Shown: positions 16,901 through 25,232 of the stretch, in pieces
Position numbering within the stretch: position 1 is the first letter of the stretch
How the letters are laid out: each line of letters opens with the position of its first letter
Assembly (NCBI RefSeq): GCF_001426245.1
Contig: NZ_LMCM01000008.1
Location: 1-64,000, forward strand
Direction: 5' to 3'
From: Phycicoccus sp. Root101
Lineage (GTDB): Bacteria; Actinomycetota; Actinomycetes; Actinomycetales; Dermatophilaceae
Length of the DNA stretch: 64,000 bases
The notes under the pieces: model-generated
The model's database searches: none
The model's input: only the letters and a program-made list of their open reading frames with translations
What the model was told of the DNA's origin: nothing
Made by a program: the position numbers and the translations under genes

Positions 16901-19765
16901 GTGGTTGGCCAGGCGGCCGCGGGTCAGCATCGTGTACAACTGCTGGCGGGACTCGTTCCCGGTGGCCAGACCATGGACGGTGTCGACCGACACGCCTTGC
17001 GCAGTGTGCACGGTGGTGGCGAATCCGAGCTCGGTCGAGGTGGCCACGTAGTCGGCGGGGAGCTCGATCACCCGGGCGCTGCGGGTGTGCTGGACGGTGA
17101 GAGACCCCGAACCAGTGGCCTCGGGGTCGACGTCCAGCACGGTCCAACGGTCGCCGTTCTTGACCCAGTCTGACCCGCTGATTCGGAGCCGTCGGTCGTT
17201 GGCGCGGGTGATGACCAGGTCCCCGGCGGAGGCCTGGTTGCCATCGGCGAGCCGCACGCTTCGTGCAGCTCCGGTGGGGCCGGCTGTCTGCTGGAGCCGG
17301 TGCTCGCGGGCCCGCTGGTTCAGGTCGGAGACAAGGTCGCGGGTGGGTGCCAGCATGATCGCGTCGAGGCCGGCGGCGCGGTCGGCCTGCCACGCGTCGA
17401 AGACGTCCTCGGTCATGGTGGCCAGGTCGCCGACGTGGACCCGGTGGTGGTCGAGGTAGAACCCGAGTGCGTCGGTCAAACCGTCGCGCAGCGCCAGTGA
17501 GGCAGCCCCTTCGGCCGGGTCGGCGAACCGCATGAGCTCGGTGAGCCGCAGCGCACCGTGGGTGGCGTCGAGGTCGCGCAGAACGCCGCCAGCGCCGATC
17601 GCGGCCAGCTGCTGGTCGTCGCCGATGAGGCGGACGCTGGCTCCTCGGGCGGTGATCCAGTCCACGGCTGCATCCAGGGAGAGGGTGTCGGCCATGCCGG
17701 CCTCGTCGATCACCACCAGCGTGTCCGGGCCGATCTGGGTTGCCCAGTGGGGCAGGTCACCGTTGGCGAGGTGGTGGGTGAGCTTGGCGAGGGTGTCGGT
17801 GCGCACGGCGCCGTTGGTGTCGATCTGGTCGCGCAAGGCAGCGGCCGCGGCGGCCGACGGGGCCAGGCCGATGAGGGTCCCACCGCCGTTCTCCCACGCC
17901 CTGGCAAGCGCCCTCATCGCCGTGGTCTTGCCTGCTCCGGCGGGGGCGATCGCCAGCTGCAGCCGAGCTCCGGAGGTGGCCATGCCGCGCACCAGGGCGA
18001 CCTGCCCGGCGTTGAGGGTGACCCCGTTGGCTGCCGTCTCCAGCAGCGCTAGGTCGACTGCCTCGATGCCGACCGTGCGCCCATCGACCCGTGCCGCCGT
18101 GGTGATCAGGCGTTGCTCGGCGGCGAGTACCCGGGCGGAGGTGTAGTGCTCGGCGCCGTGCACGGTGTACACGCTTTCGTCGTCGCGCCGGCGTAGCTGC
18201 GCCGGCTCAGCGACCCCATCGCCATCGGGCGAAAGGCGCACGGAGTGCTGGCTGAGCGCCTCGTCGACCAGCAGGTCCACCACCCGGTCGACGTCACTGA
18301 CCGCCAGGTCGGCGGCCCGGGCTTGGCGCAGCGCCTCGGCCCGTACGTGCCACACCTGCCACGTGCTGCGGCGGGTCTCGGTCGTGGCCACCATCCGTTC
18401 GGCGGTCTCCCTTATCCAGGCGGCGTCGACCCGGGTGGTCGCTGGGATGGGCGGCGCCGTCGCCGTCTGCACCATCGAGCCGACGGCGGCCTCGTCGCCG
18501 AGGACCTCGACGGCCTGCTGGTGCCACGCTCGCCGCTGTTCGGCGAGGCTGCGCGCTTCGTGCTTCGCCTCGCGGGTCTCCAACGTTGCCTGCTGGGCCA
18601 GCTGGATCGACTCGACCTCGGTGGGCGGGCGCCCGTGGGCGGCCTGGAACTGCTGGGCGAGCACGGCCCGGCGCGCCTGGATGCTGGCCCGGCGGGCCGA
18701 CCAGCGCTCGGTCAAGCGAGCGTCGACCCCGACGACTTCGCGCACGGCACGCTTGCGGGCATCGGAGTTGGGTCGCTCCTCGAACCGCAGGCCGAGGTCG
18801 GCGCGCAGGTGCTTCTCCAGGGAGGTGTTGTACTGCTCGGACGCGGACACGTTGGCCTTGTACAGCACCCGGCCGTCGATGCTGAGCCACCGGCCGGCGC
18901 CTCCTGGATCGATGTTCTGTACCTTGTTCGCCATCGCGACGTGGGTGTGCAGGTCCGGGTCGCCGGCGCGGGAATCGCGGTGCGTGAAGGCGGTGGCCAC
19001 GAGGCCCTGGACGTTGACCTGACGGACCCCGTTGGTGCCCAACCTTGTGTACAAGGCGTGCTCTTCCAGAAACGACAGCGCGTCCTGCACCGCCGCGTGG
19101 TGGGCCCGTTCGATGCGTGCCGCCGTGGCGGGATCGGCGACGGCCCACAGGGCGCTGACGCTCTTGACGGGGGAGAAGGTCAGGTCGTACCCGGCGACCG
19201 CCGTGGTGCGGGGGCGCGAGTGCTTGGCGATGGTGGCGGCGATCTCGCGTGCGTCGGCGGGGTCCCGGCCGTGCTCGGTGCGGAAGAACTCGACCGCGAC
19301 TTCGGTGCGGATCCGGGCCCGGTCCTCGACGGAGACGGCACCCTCCCGGGCGGCGCTGCCCACCGCGCCTCGGCTGATGTTGAGCTCGGCGATGCGCTGC
19401 GCGACCTCGAGTCGGAACGTGGACACATCGCGGGCGTAGACCTTGTACGGGACGCCCAGCCGGGTGACGGCCTGGTAGTCCCGATCCGTCAGGTCGGGGC
19501 CCTGCAGCCGATCACGGCGCTGCTGCGCGAGCGGGTGGTGACCGGAGCCGAATAGCGCCTGCATCTGTTCGGCAGTGACCACGTCTCCGGCCGACAGGCC
19601 GTCGATGCCGGCCATCCCGGAGCCGACCCACTGGCCCGGCGCTTCACCTTTGGCGGCGTAGTAGCTGGCCAGGCCGGTGTGCCCTTTCTCGGTCACGTCC
19701 TGAGCGGCGACCTGGCGAGTCAGGTAGTCGTACCCGCTGCCGGCCGTCAGCTTGTGGATCGACAT
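13916..19765 (-). CDS. MobF relaxase-helicase with DnaG/TOPRIM-like primase region
   Basis: 1949 residues from ATG at 19765, chosen because SIHKLTAGSGYDYLTRQVA is the classical MobF/TrwC start; tyrosines 12 and 14 are nicking candidates. The metal site appears as THRDSRAGDPDLHTH near residue 275. A RecD2/TraI-type helicase follows (APAGAGKTTAMRAL near 608, VVIDEAGMAD). From about 1480 to 1790 it reads like a primase core: LAYYRDRYESSWAQTYLSAR, a zinc-less catalytic domain with GFVGRRNP, then TOPRIM-type LVLVEGPLDAWA and VIVANDADLPGR and DGLDPADVL. It would nick at oriT, unwind, and possibly prime the complementary strand in the recipient. TraA-like proteins of this size are known from actinobacterial plasmids. 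Confidence 0.9.
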   Translation of the reverse strand: MSIHKLTAGSGYDYLTRQVAAQDVTEKGHTGLASYYAAKGEAPGQWVGSGMAGIDGLSAGDVVTAEQMQALFGSGHHPLAQQRRDRLQGPDLTDRDYQAVTRLGVPYKVYARDVSTFRLEVAQRIAELNISRGAVGSAAREGAVSVEDRARIRTEVAVEFFRTEHGRDPADAREIAATIAKHSRPRTTAVAGYDLTFSPVKSVSALWAVADPATAARIERAHHAAVQDALSFLEEHALYTRLGTNGVRQVNVQGLVATAFTHRDSRAGDPDLHTHVAMANKVQNIDPGGAGRWLSIDGRVLYKANVSASEQYNTSLEKHLRADLGLRFEERPNSDARKRAVREVVGVDARLTERWSARRASIQARRAVLAQQFQAAHGRPPTEVESIQLAQQATLETREAKHEARSLAEQRRAWHQQAVEVLGDEAAVGSMVQTATAPPIPATTRVDAAWIRETAERMVATTETRRSTWQVWHVRAEALRQARAADLAVSDVDRVVDLLVDEALSQHSVRLSPDGDGVAEPAQLRRRDDESVYTVHGAEHYTSARVLAAEQRLITTAARVDGRTVGIEAVDLALLETAANGVTLNAGQVALVRGMATSGARLQLAIAPAGAGKTTAMRALARAWENGGGTLIGLAPSAAAAAALRDQIDTNGAVRTDTLAKLTHHLANGDLPHWATQIGPDTLVVIDEAGMADTLSLDAAVDWITARGASVRLIGDDQQLAAIGAGGVLRDLDATHGALRLTELMRFADPAEGAASLALRDGLTDALGFYLDHHRVHVGDLATMTEDVFDAWQADRAAGLDAIMLAPTRDLVSDLNQRAREHRLQQTAGPTGAARSVRLADGNQASAGDLVITRANDRRLRISGSDWVKNGDRWTVLDVDPEATGSGSLTVQHTRSARVIELPADYVATSTELGFATTVHTAQGVSVDTVHGLATGNESRQQLYTMLTRGRLANHVYLEVVSDGDPHNAIRPDSIAPPTATDLLERVLARDDSPVSATTMARQAADPAVQLGQAATRYADALYVAAEDLLDRGTLEGLERAAETVAPRLTAEAAWPTLRAHLILLAATGPDPAQGLAQAADGRELDSAADRAAVLDWRLDDTGLRNAEPGPLPCIPAIPHRLAQHPVWGPYLRQRADLVTDLATQVRDDAQSAPTPAWAQQGAARPNPATLGDVAVWRAAMQVSDEDRRPTGPPQLQKAPARWQQRLNTAVVGDRTPALQEWGELLRRTAPAASRDDFTPLLAERLAAMSRAGLPTRQILAGALHHAPLPDDHAAAALWWRLSRHVAPAVAQEIDRGHTLHSDWAPDLATKIGPARVNQMQTSSWWPALVSTVDHALQRGWPLKDLMDVAVVDDSDVDPAQAMVWRLSVLTDPPPSAEDLDLSHPDDQAPPDMWDLDPDADVAVVHAPTPDQWDHEWAAADASRESGHHPPTPLVVFDVDQDPDLVGQAEPDADAQLQLAALERSVMGPLEPSDVDIELQVARAAEIDFAPVSAARMLEINQLTLAYYRDRYESSWAQTYLSARLGQDPASTPGLHPGYAPAGWTNLVTHLRRLGVNDEEMTEVGVATPARTGRLIDRFRDRAVMPIVHEGQVLGFVGRRNPTLGDDDNAGPKYLNTADTPLFHKGAQVFGLLPELNHGGATLVLVEGPLDAWAITLATGGSHVGISPLGTALTHEQATQIAHLGRRVIVANDADLPGRIAAERDYWLLTQHGLDPGAATFPDGLDPADVLADHGAHALQKALATARPLGELVLEERLTHLTGAAALKEAVQVLAARPPDHWTALIDTVAAQLRRSPSQARARLAASVQTWNRDPRAATQARLDEVSDVKARMSAAIPATPVDRWPALALEIDPRLSSQADWPALAAMMQLAHQDGHDVAATVRRLVENEPLSDLPAQDLRYRLVAALPLDIAAAPRSPMTDEPSRAARAQERRTPGTGTPRPPQTQRR

Positions 19766-19999
19766 GGTCACACCCGTAGAAAGCCTTACGCGTCGACGCT
19801 GGTGGACGGTGGTTGCGCGTTCAACGGCCGGGAATGCATGAGGTGTGTGGGACATGGCGGTGGGCGGTTTCGGCTGGGGGTACGTCGGAGGCACGGAAGG
19901 GAGTTCGGGTGTGGGCGTGGGCTGTGATGGTTGTCCACTGGCGGAGCGGTCCGGGGCGTTCGTGGGTGGCAGGTTTCCGTGATCAGAGAGGACGAGGCG
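19766..19999. other. candidate oriT region between relaxase and divergent small gene
   Basis: This 234-bp gap separates the 5' end of the MobF relaxase gene from a divergent small gene. MobF systems usually carry oriT beside the relaxase or its accessory gene. The stretch is G/T-rich on the plus strand (runs such as GGGTGTGGGCGTGGGCTG near 19910), which sets it apart from neighbouring genes, but I find no convincing inverted repeat or nick site. Confidence 0.35.
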
Positions 20000-20359
20000 A
20001 TGAGTCAGACCCAGGACAGGCCGGTCAGCAAGCAGAGCGCTCGACAGTTGGCCCGACGGGCTGCGCTGGACGCACAGTCCAAGATGCGCGAGCAGCGGGT
20101 GCAGCGGGAGAAGCGGCTCAGTGCCCGTGGGGTCGAGGTCATGATGGCGTTGGGGGCGCGCGATGAGATGGTGCGGCGGTGCGAGCAGCGAGCGGGGGAG
20201 GCGCTGCACCAGATGACGGCCGTCGAGGGCCTCGGCTTGGACGAGGCGATCCAGTGGTGCGGGCAGGGCCTGAGCCGTCGGGAGGCGGCGCGGTTGTGCG
20301 CGCTGGCCCGGGACGAGGTGTCGTCGTCCCGGGCGGCGAGCGACGCCTCTGCCGACTAA
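20000..20359 (+). CDS. small basic helical protein, possible relaxosome accessory
   Basis: 119 residues from ATG at 20000 behind GAGAGGACGAGG. The N-terminal half is strongly basic and helical (SARQLARRAALDAQSKMREQ). The C-terminal half has GLDEAIQWCGQGLSRREAARL, which could be a helix-turn-helix. It is divergent from the relaxase gene across the putative oriT, the usual place of a relaxosome accessory or transfer regulator. No family recognised. Confidence 0.6.
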   Translation: MSQTQDRPVSKQSARQLARRAALDAQSKMREQRVQREKRLSARGVEVMMALGARDEMVRRCEQRAGEALHQMTAVEGLGLDEAIQWCGQGLSRREAARLCALARDEVSSSRAASDASAD

Positions 20360-20368
20360 GGCGCGCCG

Positions 20369-20869
20369 GTGGGTGCTCGGCGGCTGGACGAGGAAGGGTC
20401 AGCGCTGCTGCATGCGGCGGTCGCGGATGCCGACACGGTGGCCCGGCGTGATCGCAAGATTGTGCGGGTCGCAGGGAGCGACTGCTGGTGGTGGACCGGG
20501 GCCATCAGCGGCAAGGGGCACGGCCGGTTCTGGTTCGCGCCGAAGCGGGTGATCATCGCGCATCGTTTCGGCTTCGCCCAGGTGCACGGCGTCGAGGCAC
20601 TAGCCGCAACCGAGGTGCTCGGGCACCGGTGCGACAACCCCCTGTGCCAGCGGGTGCACCCCGAGCACGTGGTCGCCTCGACCTATGTCGAGAACCGGCG
20701 CGAGTGGGCCATCCGCCGGGCGCTGACTGGCTCCCCGCTGGGTGACCCTCGGGGCGCGCGCCGTCGAGCGCGGGAACTGCGGGACCTGGCGCGGAAGGAT
20801 CCGCAGCTGGTCGCCGACGACCTGCGGCGACTCACGCGGATCTTCGGCGAGCAGCTGCCCCTTTGGTGA
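20369..20869 (+). CDS. HNH-type endonuclease-like protein
   Basis: 166 residues from GTG at 20369. The core CWWWTGAISGKGHGRFWF, AHRFGF, EVLGHRCDNPLCQRVHPEHV and ENRREW is the phage/intron-type HNH domain (NUMOD-associated HNH_3-like), with H, N and H and the paired cysteines intact. In mobile elements such proteins may act as homing-type nucleases or in DNA processing. Nothing adjacent reveals a target. A strong hairpin follows the stop. Confidence 0.75.
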   Translation: MGARRLDEEGSALLHAAVADADTVARRDRKIVRVAGSDCWWWTGAISGKGHGRFWFAPKRVIIAHRFGFAQVHGVEALAATEVLGHRCDNPLCQRVHPEHVVASTYVENRREWAIRRALTGSPLGDPRGARRRARELRDLARKDPQLVADDLRRLTRIFGEQLPLW

Positions 20870-20878
20870 TCTCGTGGG

Positions 20879-20921
20879 CAGAGCCCGGAGCGCGGCTCCT
20901 GGTCGAGCGCTCCGGGCTCTG
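20879..20921. terminator. perfect 15-bp hairpin, bidirectional terminator
   Basis: CAGAGCCCGGAGCGC (20879-20893) pairs without mismatch with GCGCTCCGGGCTCTG (20907-20921) across a 13-nt loop. It lies between the convergent HNH and ParB-like genes. No T-run, as usual in this kind of genome. Confidence 0.8.
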
Positions 20922-21055
20922 TGCCGTGGGGGTCAGGCGTTGGTGTGCGCGTCCGACGCCGCACGCTTGATGCGGCTTGGCTCATCGGTCGTCAGCAGCT
21001 GCTGGGCGCGTGCGCGGGTGGTCCCCTCGACAACCCGCGCACCGGAGTAGCCGGG

Positions 21056-22651
21056 TCATGCGGCCGGGGTCGCCGCGCCGGCGTCGGTCGGGGCGTCGCT
21101 GGCGTCCTCGCTCCCGGGCGTGGGCTCCGGGTCCGGGGTGTCGATACTTGCCTCGGGGGCGTGGGTGGCAGGCGCGGCTGGGGCGGCCTGCTTGGTGCGG
21201 GCGCGCGGCGCGGGCTTGGGCTTGGTCAGACCTGCCGCCCGTTTCTCGACGTCGGACAGGTCGTAGCCGTTCGCGGTGATGAAGGTCAGGTAGTCGGCGG
21301 TGGCGGGCATGACCCGCCGCCACGACTGCCGGTCGGTGCCCGTCTCCAGGCTTGCGAGCAGTCGGCACAGGGCGATGACCTGGGCTCGACCTTCGGTGGC
21401 CTTTTCGATCAACGCGGTCCACCCGCTGCCGTAGCCGTAACCGGTGTGCTTCAGCCCGAACCACTCGGCGGCCAACTGCGATCCGGCGACGCTCGCGACG
21501 ACCTCGGGGTGCTCGGTGAGGACACGGGCGAGGAAGGCCGACGACCCCTTGGGCGCGGTCTTGCGGCTGGCGAAGGCGGCCAGCCAGTCGCGCCGCACCG
21601 GCTCGGCGCTGTCCCACGCCTTGTTGGAGTCGACCACGTCGCGCCGCTCGGCGCGGGCCGCCTCGCGCTGCTCGGGGCTCATGTCGCCCGCCTTGGGCTT
21701 GGACGATGCGCCACCGTGGTTCCACAAGTCCACGTGCCCTGCGGCGCGCCACGTCGTGCACACGTAGTGGGGTTCGGCCTTCCGAAGGCGGACCTCCTTG
21801 CCCTTCTCGTCCTTCTCCCACGCGGTGGTGACACTGAGGTAGGCCACGTGGCCCTCGCACGTGGCGTGGGTGGCCTTGTTGTAAGCGCGGCCCCCCTCCG
21901 TGGCGGCGAGCCGGTCCAGAGTCCGGGTGCTGTGGTCGTCGTAGGCAGGCCGCTCGACGACGCGCACTCCCTTGGCCGTCAGGGTCTCGGTCATGGCGGC
22001 GATCGCGGTGGCGTCCAGCCGGGCGTCGCGCAGGCGCTGGGCCGTGTGGTCGAACCCGTGGCCGTCCTTGGCGGCGACCATCAGGGCCTTCACCGCCTCG
22101 GGGTCGTCCTCGAACTCGGCCAGCGCGACGGCCTGGTCCAGGGTGAGGAAGTCCCAGCGCCGCGCGGCCTTCTGGGCCAACTCGCTACCTGCGACAGCCA
22201 GTGCGGCGTCGACCTCGGTGCGGGGCCGAGCCGTGCGCCGCTTGATCTGCGCTGCGGTCAGGCCGATCGCGGCCAGCTGCTTGACGCCCGCTATCCGGTC
22301 GGCGGTGGCCATGGCGCTGCGGTGGTCGTTCTCGGCCATCTGGTGCACGATCCGATCGGCGTCCTCTGGCCGCCCGACAATGACGGCCGGGATGCTGGGG
22401 CGCTTGGCCTCGACGGCGGCAAGGGTGCGCCGCTGGCCGCGCAGGACTACGAACTGGCCCTGCTCGTCGTAGTGACCGATCACCGGCTCAAGCACGCCGA
22501 GTTCGCGGATGCTGGACACGAAGTCGGCGGTCAGGTTGGCCTCGCTGCGCACGTTGAGGCCCACGACGGCGGTGGCGGGGTCGATCTGGACGAGTGTGAT
22601 CTGCTCGGCGGGTGTGGCGGCTGCTGCCTGCGGCGAGGTGTTGGTGTTCAT
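21056..22651 (-). CDS. ParB/Srx-like DNA-binding protein
   Basis: 531 residues from ATG at 22651 with GGAGAG upstream. Residues 18-110 form a ParB N-terminal domain (GLNVRSEANLTADFVSSIRE, then VLRGQRRTLAA in place of the ParB GERRxxA box). This is followed by a helix-turn-helix (GVKQLAAIGLTAAQIKRRT, near 125-150). The remaining 350 residues are a domain I do not recognise, with a Pro/Ala/Lys-rich tail. It is much longer than chromosomal ParB, resembling ParB-like proteins of large actinobacterial plasmids. A role in partition or gene control is likely; no ParA with an intact P-loop is nearby. Confidence 0.8.
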   Translation of the reverse strand: MNTNTSPQAAAATPAEQITLVQIDPATAVVGLNVRSEANLTADFVSSIRELGVLEPVIGHYDEQGQFVVLRGQRRTLAAVEAKRPSIPAVIVGRPEDADRIVHQMAENDHRSAMATADRIAGVKQLAAIGLTAAQIKRRTARPRTEVDAALAVAGSELAQKAARRWDFLTLDQAVALAEFEDDPEAVKALMVAAKDGHGFDHTAQRLRDARLDATAIAAMTETLTAKGVRVVERPAYDDHSTRTLDRLAATEGGRAYNKATHATCEGHVAYLSVTTAWEKDEKGKEVRLRKAEPHYVCTTWRAAGHVDLWNHGGASSKPKAGDMSPEQREAARAERRDVVDSNKAWDSAEPVRRDWLAAFASRKTAPKGSSAFLARVLTEHPEVVASVAGSQLAAEWFGLKHTGYGYGSGWTALIEKATEGRAQVIALCRLLASLETGTDRQSWRRVMPATADYLTFITANGYDLSDVEKRAAGLTKPKPAPRARTKQAAPAAPATHAPEASIDTPDPEPTPGSEDASDAPTDAGAATPAA

Positions 22652-22918
22652 CGGTGCTGCTCTCCTGTCGAATAGAACGAACTGACATGCGTTATCCTCG
22701 TCCTAGCCAAGGGCCGGTCGTAGAGCGTGCGTCGAGCCTGTGGACAGGCACCGGCAACGGGTTCGACTGTGCAAAACGGGCGCCTAGGGCCGGCCTCCCT
22801 GGCCGCCCCACCGCGTCCTGGCAGGGCCGGTGCGCTGTCGCGCCAGCCGACGAGGAGAACGGCGCGGGCGACCGGGAATGACGACCGGGTGGGTGTTAGG
22901 ACGCGAAGGAGGAGCACC
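22652..22918. promoter_or_regulatory. divergent promoter region, possible centromere
   Basis: The gap lies between the ParB-like gene and a divergent possible ribbon-helix-helix gene. It contains a short direct repeat (GACCGGG twice near 22870-22890) and an A/T-richer patch around 22670-22700 (AATAGAACGAACTGACATGCG) in otherwise G/C-rich sequence. It must hold promoters for both genes. A parS-like site is inferred from the flanking genes, not seen. Confidence 0.35.
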
Positions 22919-23356
22919 ATGGCGGAGACCGTCGAGGACACGATCTCGACTGGTGCCTACTGGGACCCGGACACTTGGCAGTTGGCGCGGGCGGCATACG
23001 TGGCCGACCTGGATAACGACCCGAACGGCCCGGATGCGTTCATCGGCTGGCTCCACCGGGCCATCGAGCAGCACGCCGCGCGCGGGGTCCGTGGCCGCGC
23101 ACGCCTGCGAGCTGAGCACTCGCCGGCCGGCGACGGCCGGCGCGGGTTCAACAGGCACCACCCGCTTCGCGCTAGCACCAGGGCCGCGCTCGAGCAGGCG
23201 ATCGTCGAGGACCGCCGGACCGGTGGCGTGGTGCTGAGCCGGTCGGGCTTCCTGCGGGAAGCCGTCGTGGTCGCAGTCGACGCCTCGAGACGCCGGGCGG
23301 ATGGCGAGCTGACGATGGTGGCCGGTCGGCTGCCCAACCACCCGGTTCGCAGCTGA
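22919..23356 (+). CDS. possible ribbon-helix-helix DNA-binding protein
   Basis: 145 residues from ATG at 22919 behind AAGGAGGAG. The C-terminal 60 residues (HPLRASTRAALEQAIVEDRR, VLSRSGFLREAVVVAVDA) have the strand-helix-helix rhythm of ribbon-helix-helix proteins. The N-terminal part (YWDPDTWQLARAAYVADLDN) is of unknown fold. Divergent pairing with a ParB-like gene suggests a centromere-binding or autoregulatory role. The fold call is my reading of the pattern. Confidence 0.55.
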   Translation: MAETVEDTISTGAYWDPDTWQLARAAYVADLDNDPNGPDAFIGWLHRAIEQHAARGVRGRARLRAEHSPAGDGRRGFNRHHPLRASTRAALEQAIVEDRRTGGVVLSRSGFLREAVVVAVDASRRRADGELTMVAGRLPNHPVRS

Positions 23357-23580
23357 TGACGCTCACTCGGCGACCGAGACCGACTGGCGGTCAGCCGGCC
23401 GAGGAGATGTCGACGCCGCCGTCGTGGACGATGACCTTCACGGGCGGGTAGTCCACGTGGCCGCCATGGCATCTCACCCAAGGGGCGCCTGTCCACTACG
23501 TCAACGATGTCCTGGCGGGCACCCCTGAGCACGGCGCTCCGCGACCGTTCAGCGGCCATCGAGTCCGGCCAGCTCCTTGC

Positions 23581-24534
23581 TCACGAGAGCCGGCGCGCCG
23601 AGAGCCCGACGTTTGCGCCCCGAGGCTGCACCGTCCCGTACCCGGCGACCTTCTCAAGCCCGGTGGATCGGCGCAGACGCTGCGAACCGGTGGGGTCGAC
23701 TGGTATCAATTCCTCACGCTCGGAGGAACCTGGTCGGGTGCCGGGGCGACCAGCTGAGATCTCCTGCCGGTGACGAAGTCGCAACACAGTTCGGGGCGAG
23801 ACCCCGATCGCCTCCGCGATCTCGCGGTCGGAATACCCTGCCGTCGAGAGCCCGCGGACCGCTGCCACCCGCTCATCCTGAGTTAGTTGCAGATCGGTAT
23901 CGCACCGTGTGCCGGCGGATACGCCGGCCACCAGTCGATCGACCACGACCGAGTCCAAGGAGGCTTGCACCGGGTCGCCGTGCTGGGGCGTCGCTCGCGG
24001 GTCGTCGATCGTCTCGTCGTCCCACGCCAGTGGCGGGGGGTAGCCGCGGGCCGCAGCTCGGTCGCGTGCAGCCTGGGACGGGCCGAGGGTCATGCTCAGG
24101 CGGTCGTAGACGTCCCGCACCTGCCGCCAGCCCTGGATGCTGATCAGGTCGCGCGATCGCGTGACGAGCTGACCGGAGGGGACACCCTCGGCCTCGAGGT
24201 CCGCCTTGCGCCACCCGAGGGCCATCAACGCCTGCACGCGGCGCACGGCGCCGACGCTGGGCACGCTCCCGGAGGCCCGGGCATACACGTCGTTCAGCGT
24301 CAACGACGCGATCCGTGCCGCGGTCTGCCGCTGTACCTGTTCGTGGCGGCCGCCCATGATGTGAGCGACGGCGGTGCCGCTCAGACCGCTGGCCCGCGCG
24401 ATCGCCCGGATGGGGACCTGCGCGTCCACGAGCTCTTGGAGCCTGGCTCGTGTGTCGGTTGCGGGGACGTAGCGTCGGCGGCCATGGGCCCGGTCGCGGG
24501 CGTACCCGACTTCCCAGGCCTTGGTGTAGCTCAT
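23581..24534 (-). CDS. double helix-turn-helix DNA-binding protein
   Basis: 317 residues from ATG at 24534 with AGGAC upstream. The first HTH is at about 38-60 (VPIRAIARASGLSGTAVAHI). A second at about 233-255 (YSDREIAEAIGVSPRTVLRL) is of sigma-70 region 4/LuxR-like type. Two such HTHs separated by a charged linker are familiar from actinophage and actinobacterial plasmid regulators. The last 50 residues are probably disordered. No neighbouring gene shares its operon, so the target cannot be inferred. Confidence 0.7.
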   Translation of the reverse strand: MSYTKAWEVGYARDRAHGRRRYVPATDTRARLQELVDAQVPIRAIARASGLSGTAVAHIMGGRHEQVQRQTAARIASLTLNDVYARASGSVPSVGAVRRVQALMALGWRKADLEAEGVPSGQLVTRSRDLISIQGWRQVRDVYDRLSMTLGPSQAARDRAAARGYPPPLAWDDETIDDPRATPQHGDPVQASLDSVVVDRLVAGVSAGTRCDTDLQLTQDERVAAVRGLSTAGYSDREIAEAIGVSPRTVLRLRHRQEISAGRPGTRPGSSEREELIPVDPTGSQRLRRSTGLEKVAGYGTVQPRGANVGLSARRLS

Positions 24535-24765
24535 CGATCCGTCCTGACGCGGTGGGCAGCGGGCTATCCCGGGTTCCGCAACCAAAGCCGTGGAGGCGGG
24601 TCCGGGTGGACGGCCAGGGCGGCCGGCGGGTCTGTCCACCAAGGCACTGGACGACGTCTTTGGGCAGTGACAAGGCGCCCGGGACGAACCGCTGGCTTCC
24701 CTACTCCTGTACAGGCTGACGGTGCGGGACCACTGTTCCCGGGGTGCAAGGAGAGGAAGGGCACG

Positions 24766-25149
24766 ATGCACGCGTTGACGAGCGAAGTGGTGCTGGAGCC
24801 GATGGTCTTGGCGCGACTGCGACACCAGCGGGTGGCGATGCTTGCTTCGGCCGAGGTGCTCCGACGAACACGGCACCCCCGGGCGGCGCAGCAGCTGCTG
24901 GCCGCCGCCGAGGATCTCGCTGTAGAGATCGAATCCGTTGAGGCGGGCGGCGATCCGCGGCGGCGTGCCTGTCTGGTGTGCGGCTGTACGCAGAAGCGTG
25001 CCTGCCTCGGCGGGTGTGTCTGGGTGGGCGCTCCGACGGGGGTCGACCTGTGCAGCCGGTGCGCGGCGGTGGTGGATCCCAGGAACCCACCGGCAGGCTG
25101 TGCCAGTGACCTGAGGTCCGTCCTGGACCCGGACGAGGCGGGGCTGTGA
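24766..25149 (+). CDS. Cys-cluster (zinc-binding-like) small protein
   Basis: 127 residues from ATG at 24766 after AAGGAGAGGAAGG. The N-terminal half is helical; the C-terminal half has CLVCGCTQKRACLGGCVWV followed by LCSRCAAV. That gives seven cysteines arranged like a short zinc ribbon, a pattern seen in small phage- and plasmid-encoded proteins (CxxCGCT...ACxGGCxW...CxxC). Metal binding is likely; the function is unknown. Confidence 0.7.
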   Translation: MHALTSEVVLEPMVLARLRHQRVAMLASAEVLRRTRHPRAAQQLLAAAEDLAVEIESVEAGGDPRRRACLVCGCTQKRACLGGCVWVGAPTGVDLCSRCAAVVDPRNPPAGCASDLRSVLDPDEAGL

Positions 25150-25232
25150 GGAAATGCGGGCCGGCCATGGGGACAGCGGTCCCAGCCGCGACCGCTGCCA
25201 CGCCGACTGCGCGACCCGCGGCTCTGACGGAG

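Noticed and set aside
18245-19555. Long plus-strand open frames opposite the relaxase gene
   Set aside because: High-G+C shadows of the minus-strand relaxase; no domain or start signals of their own.
2248-22651. ParA (2248) and ParB (21056) as one partition system
   Set aside because: They are 18 kb apart, and the ParA-like protein lacks both P-loop lysines and sits inside the transfer operon.
20921-22675. 584-codon plus-strand frame
   Set aside because: Antisense to the ParB-like gene, whose domain signatures are clear.
22740-22790. tRNA-like GGTTCGA segment that might be an attachment site
   Set aside because: No cloverleaf can be formed around it; no integrase in the window.
22652-22918. 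LexA/SOS-type box near TCGAATAGAACGA
   Set aside because: Only a partial match to the actinobacterial SOS box and not palindromic enough.
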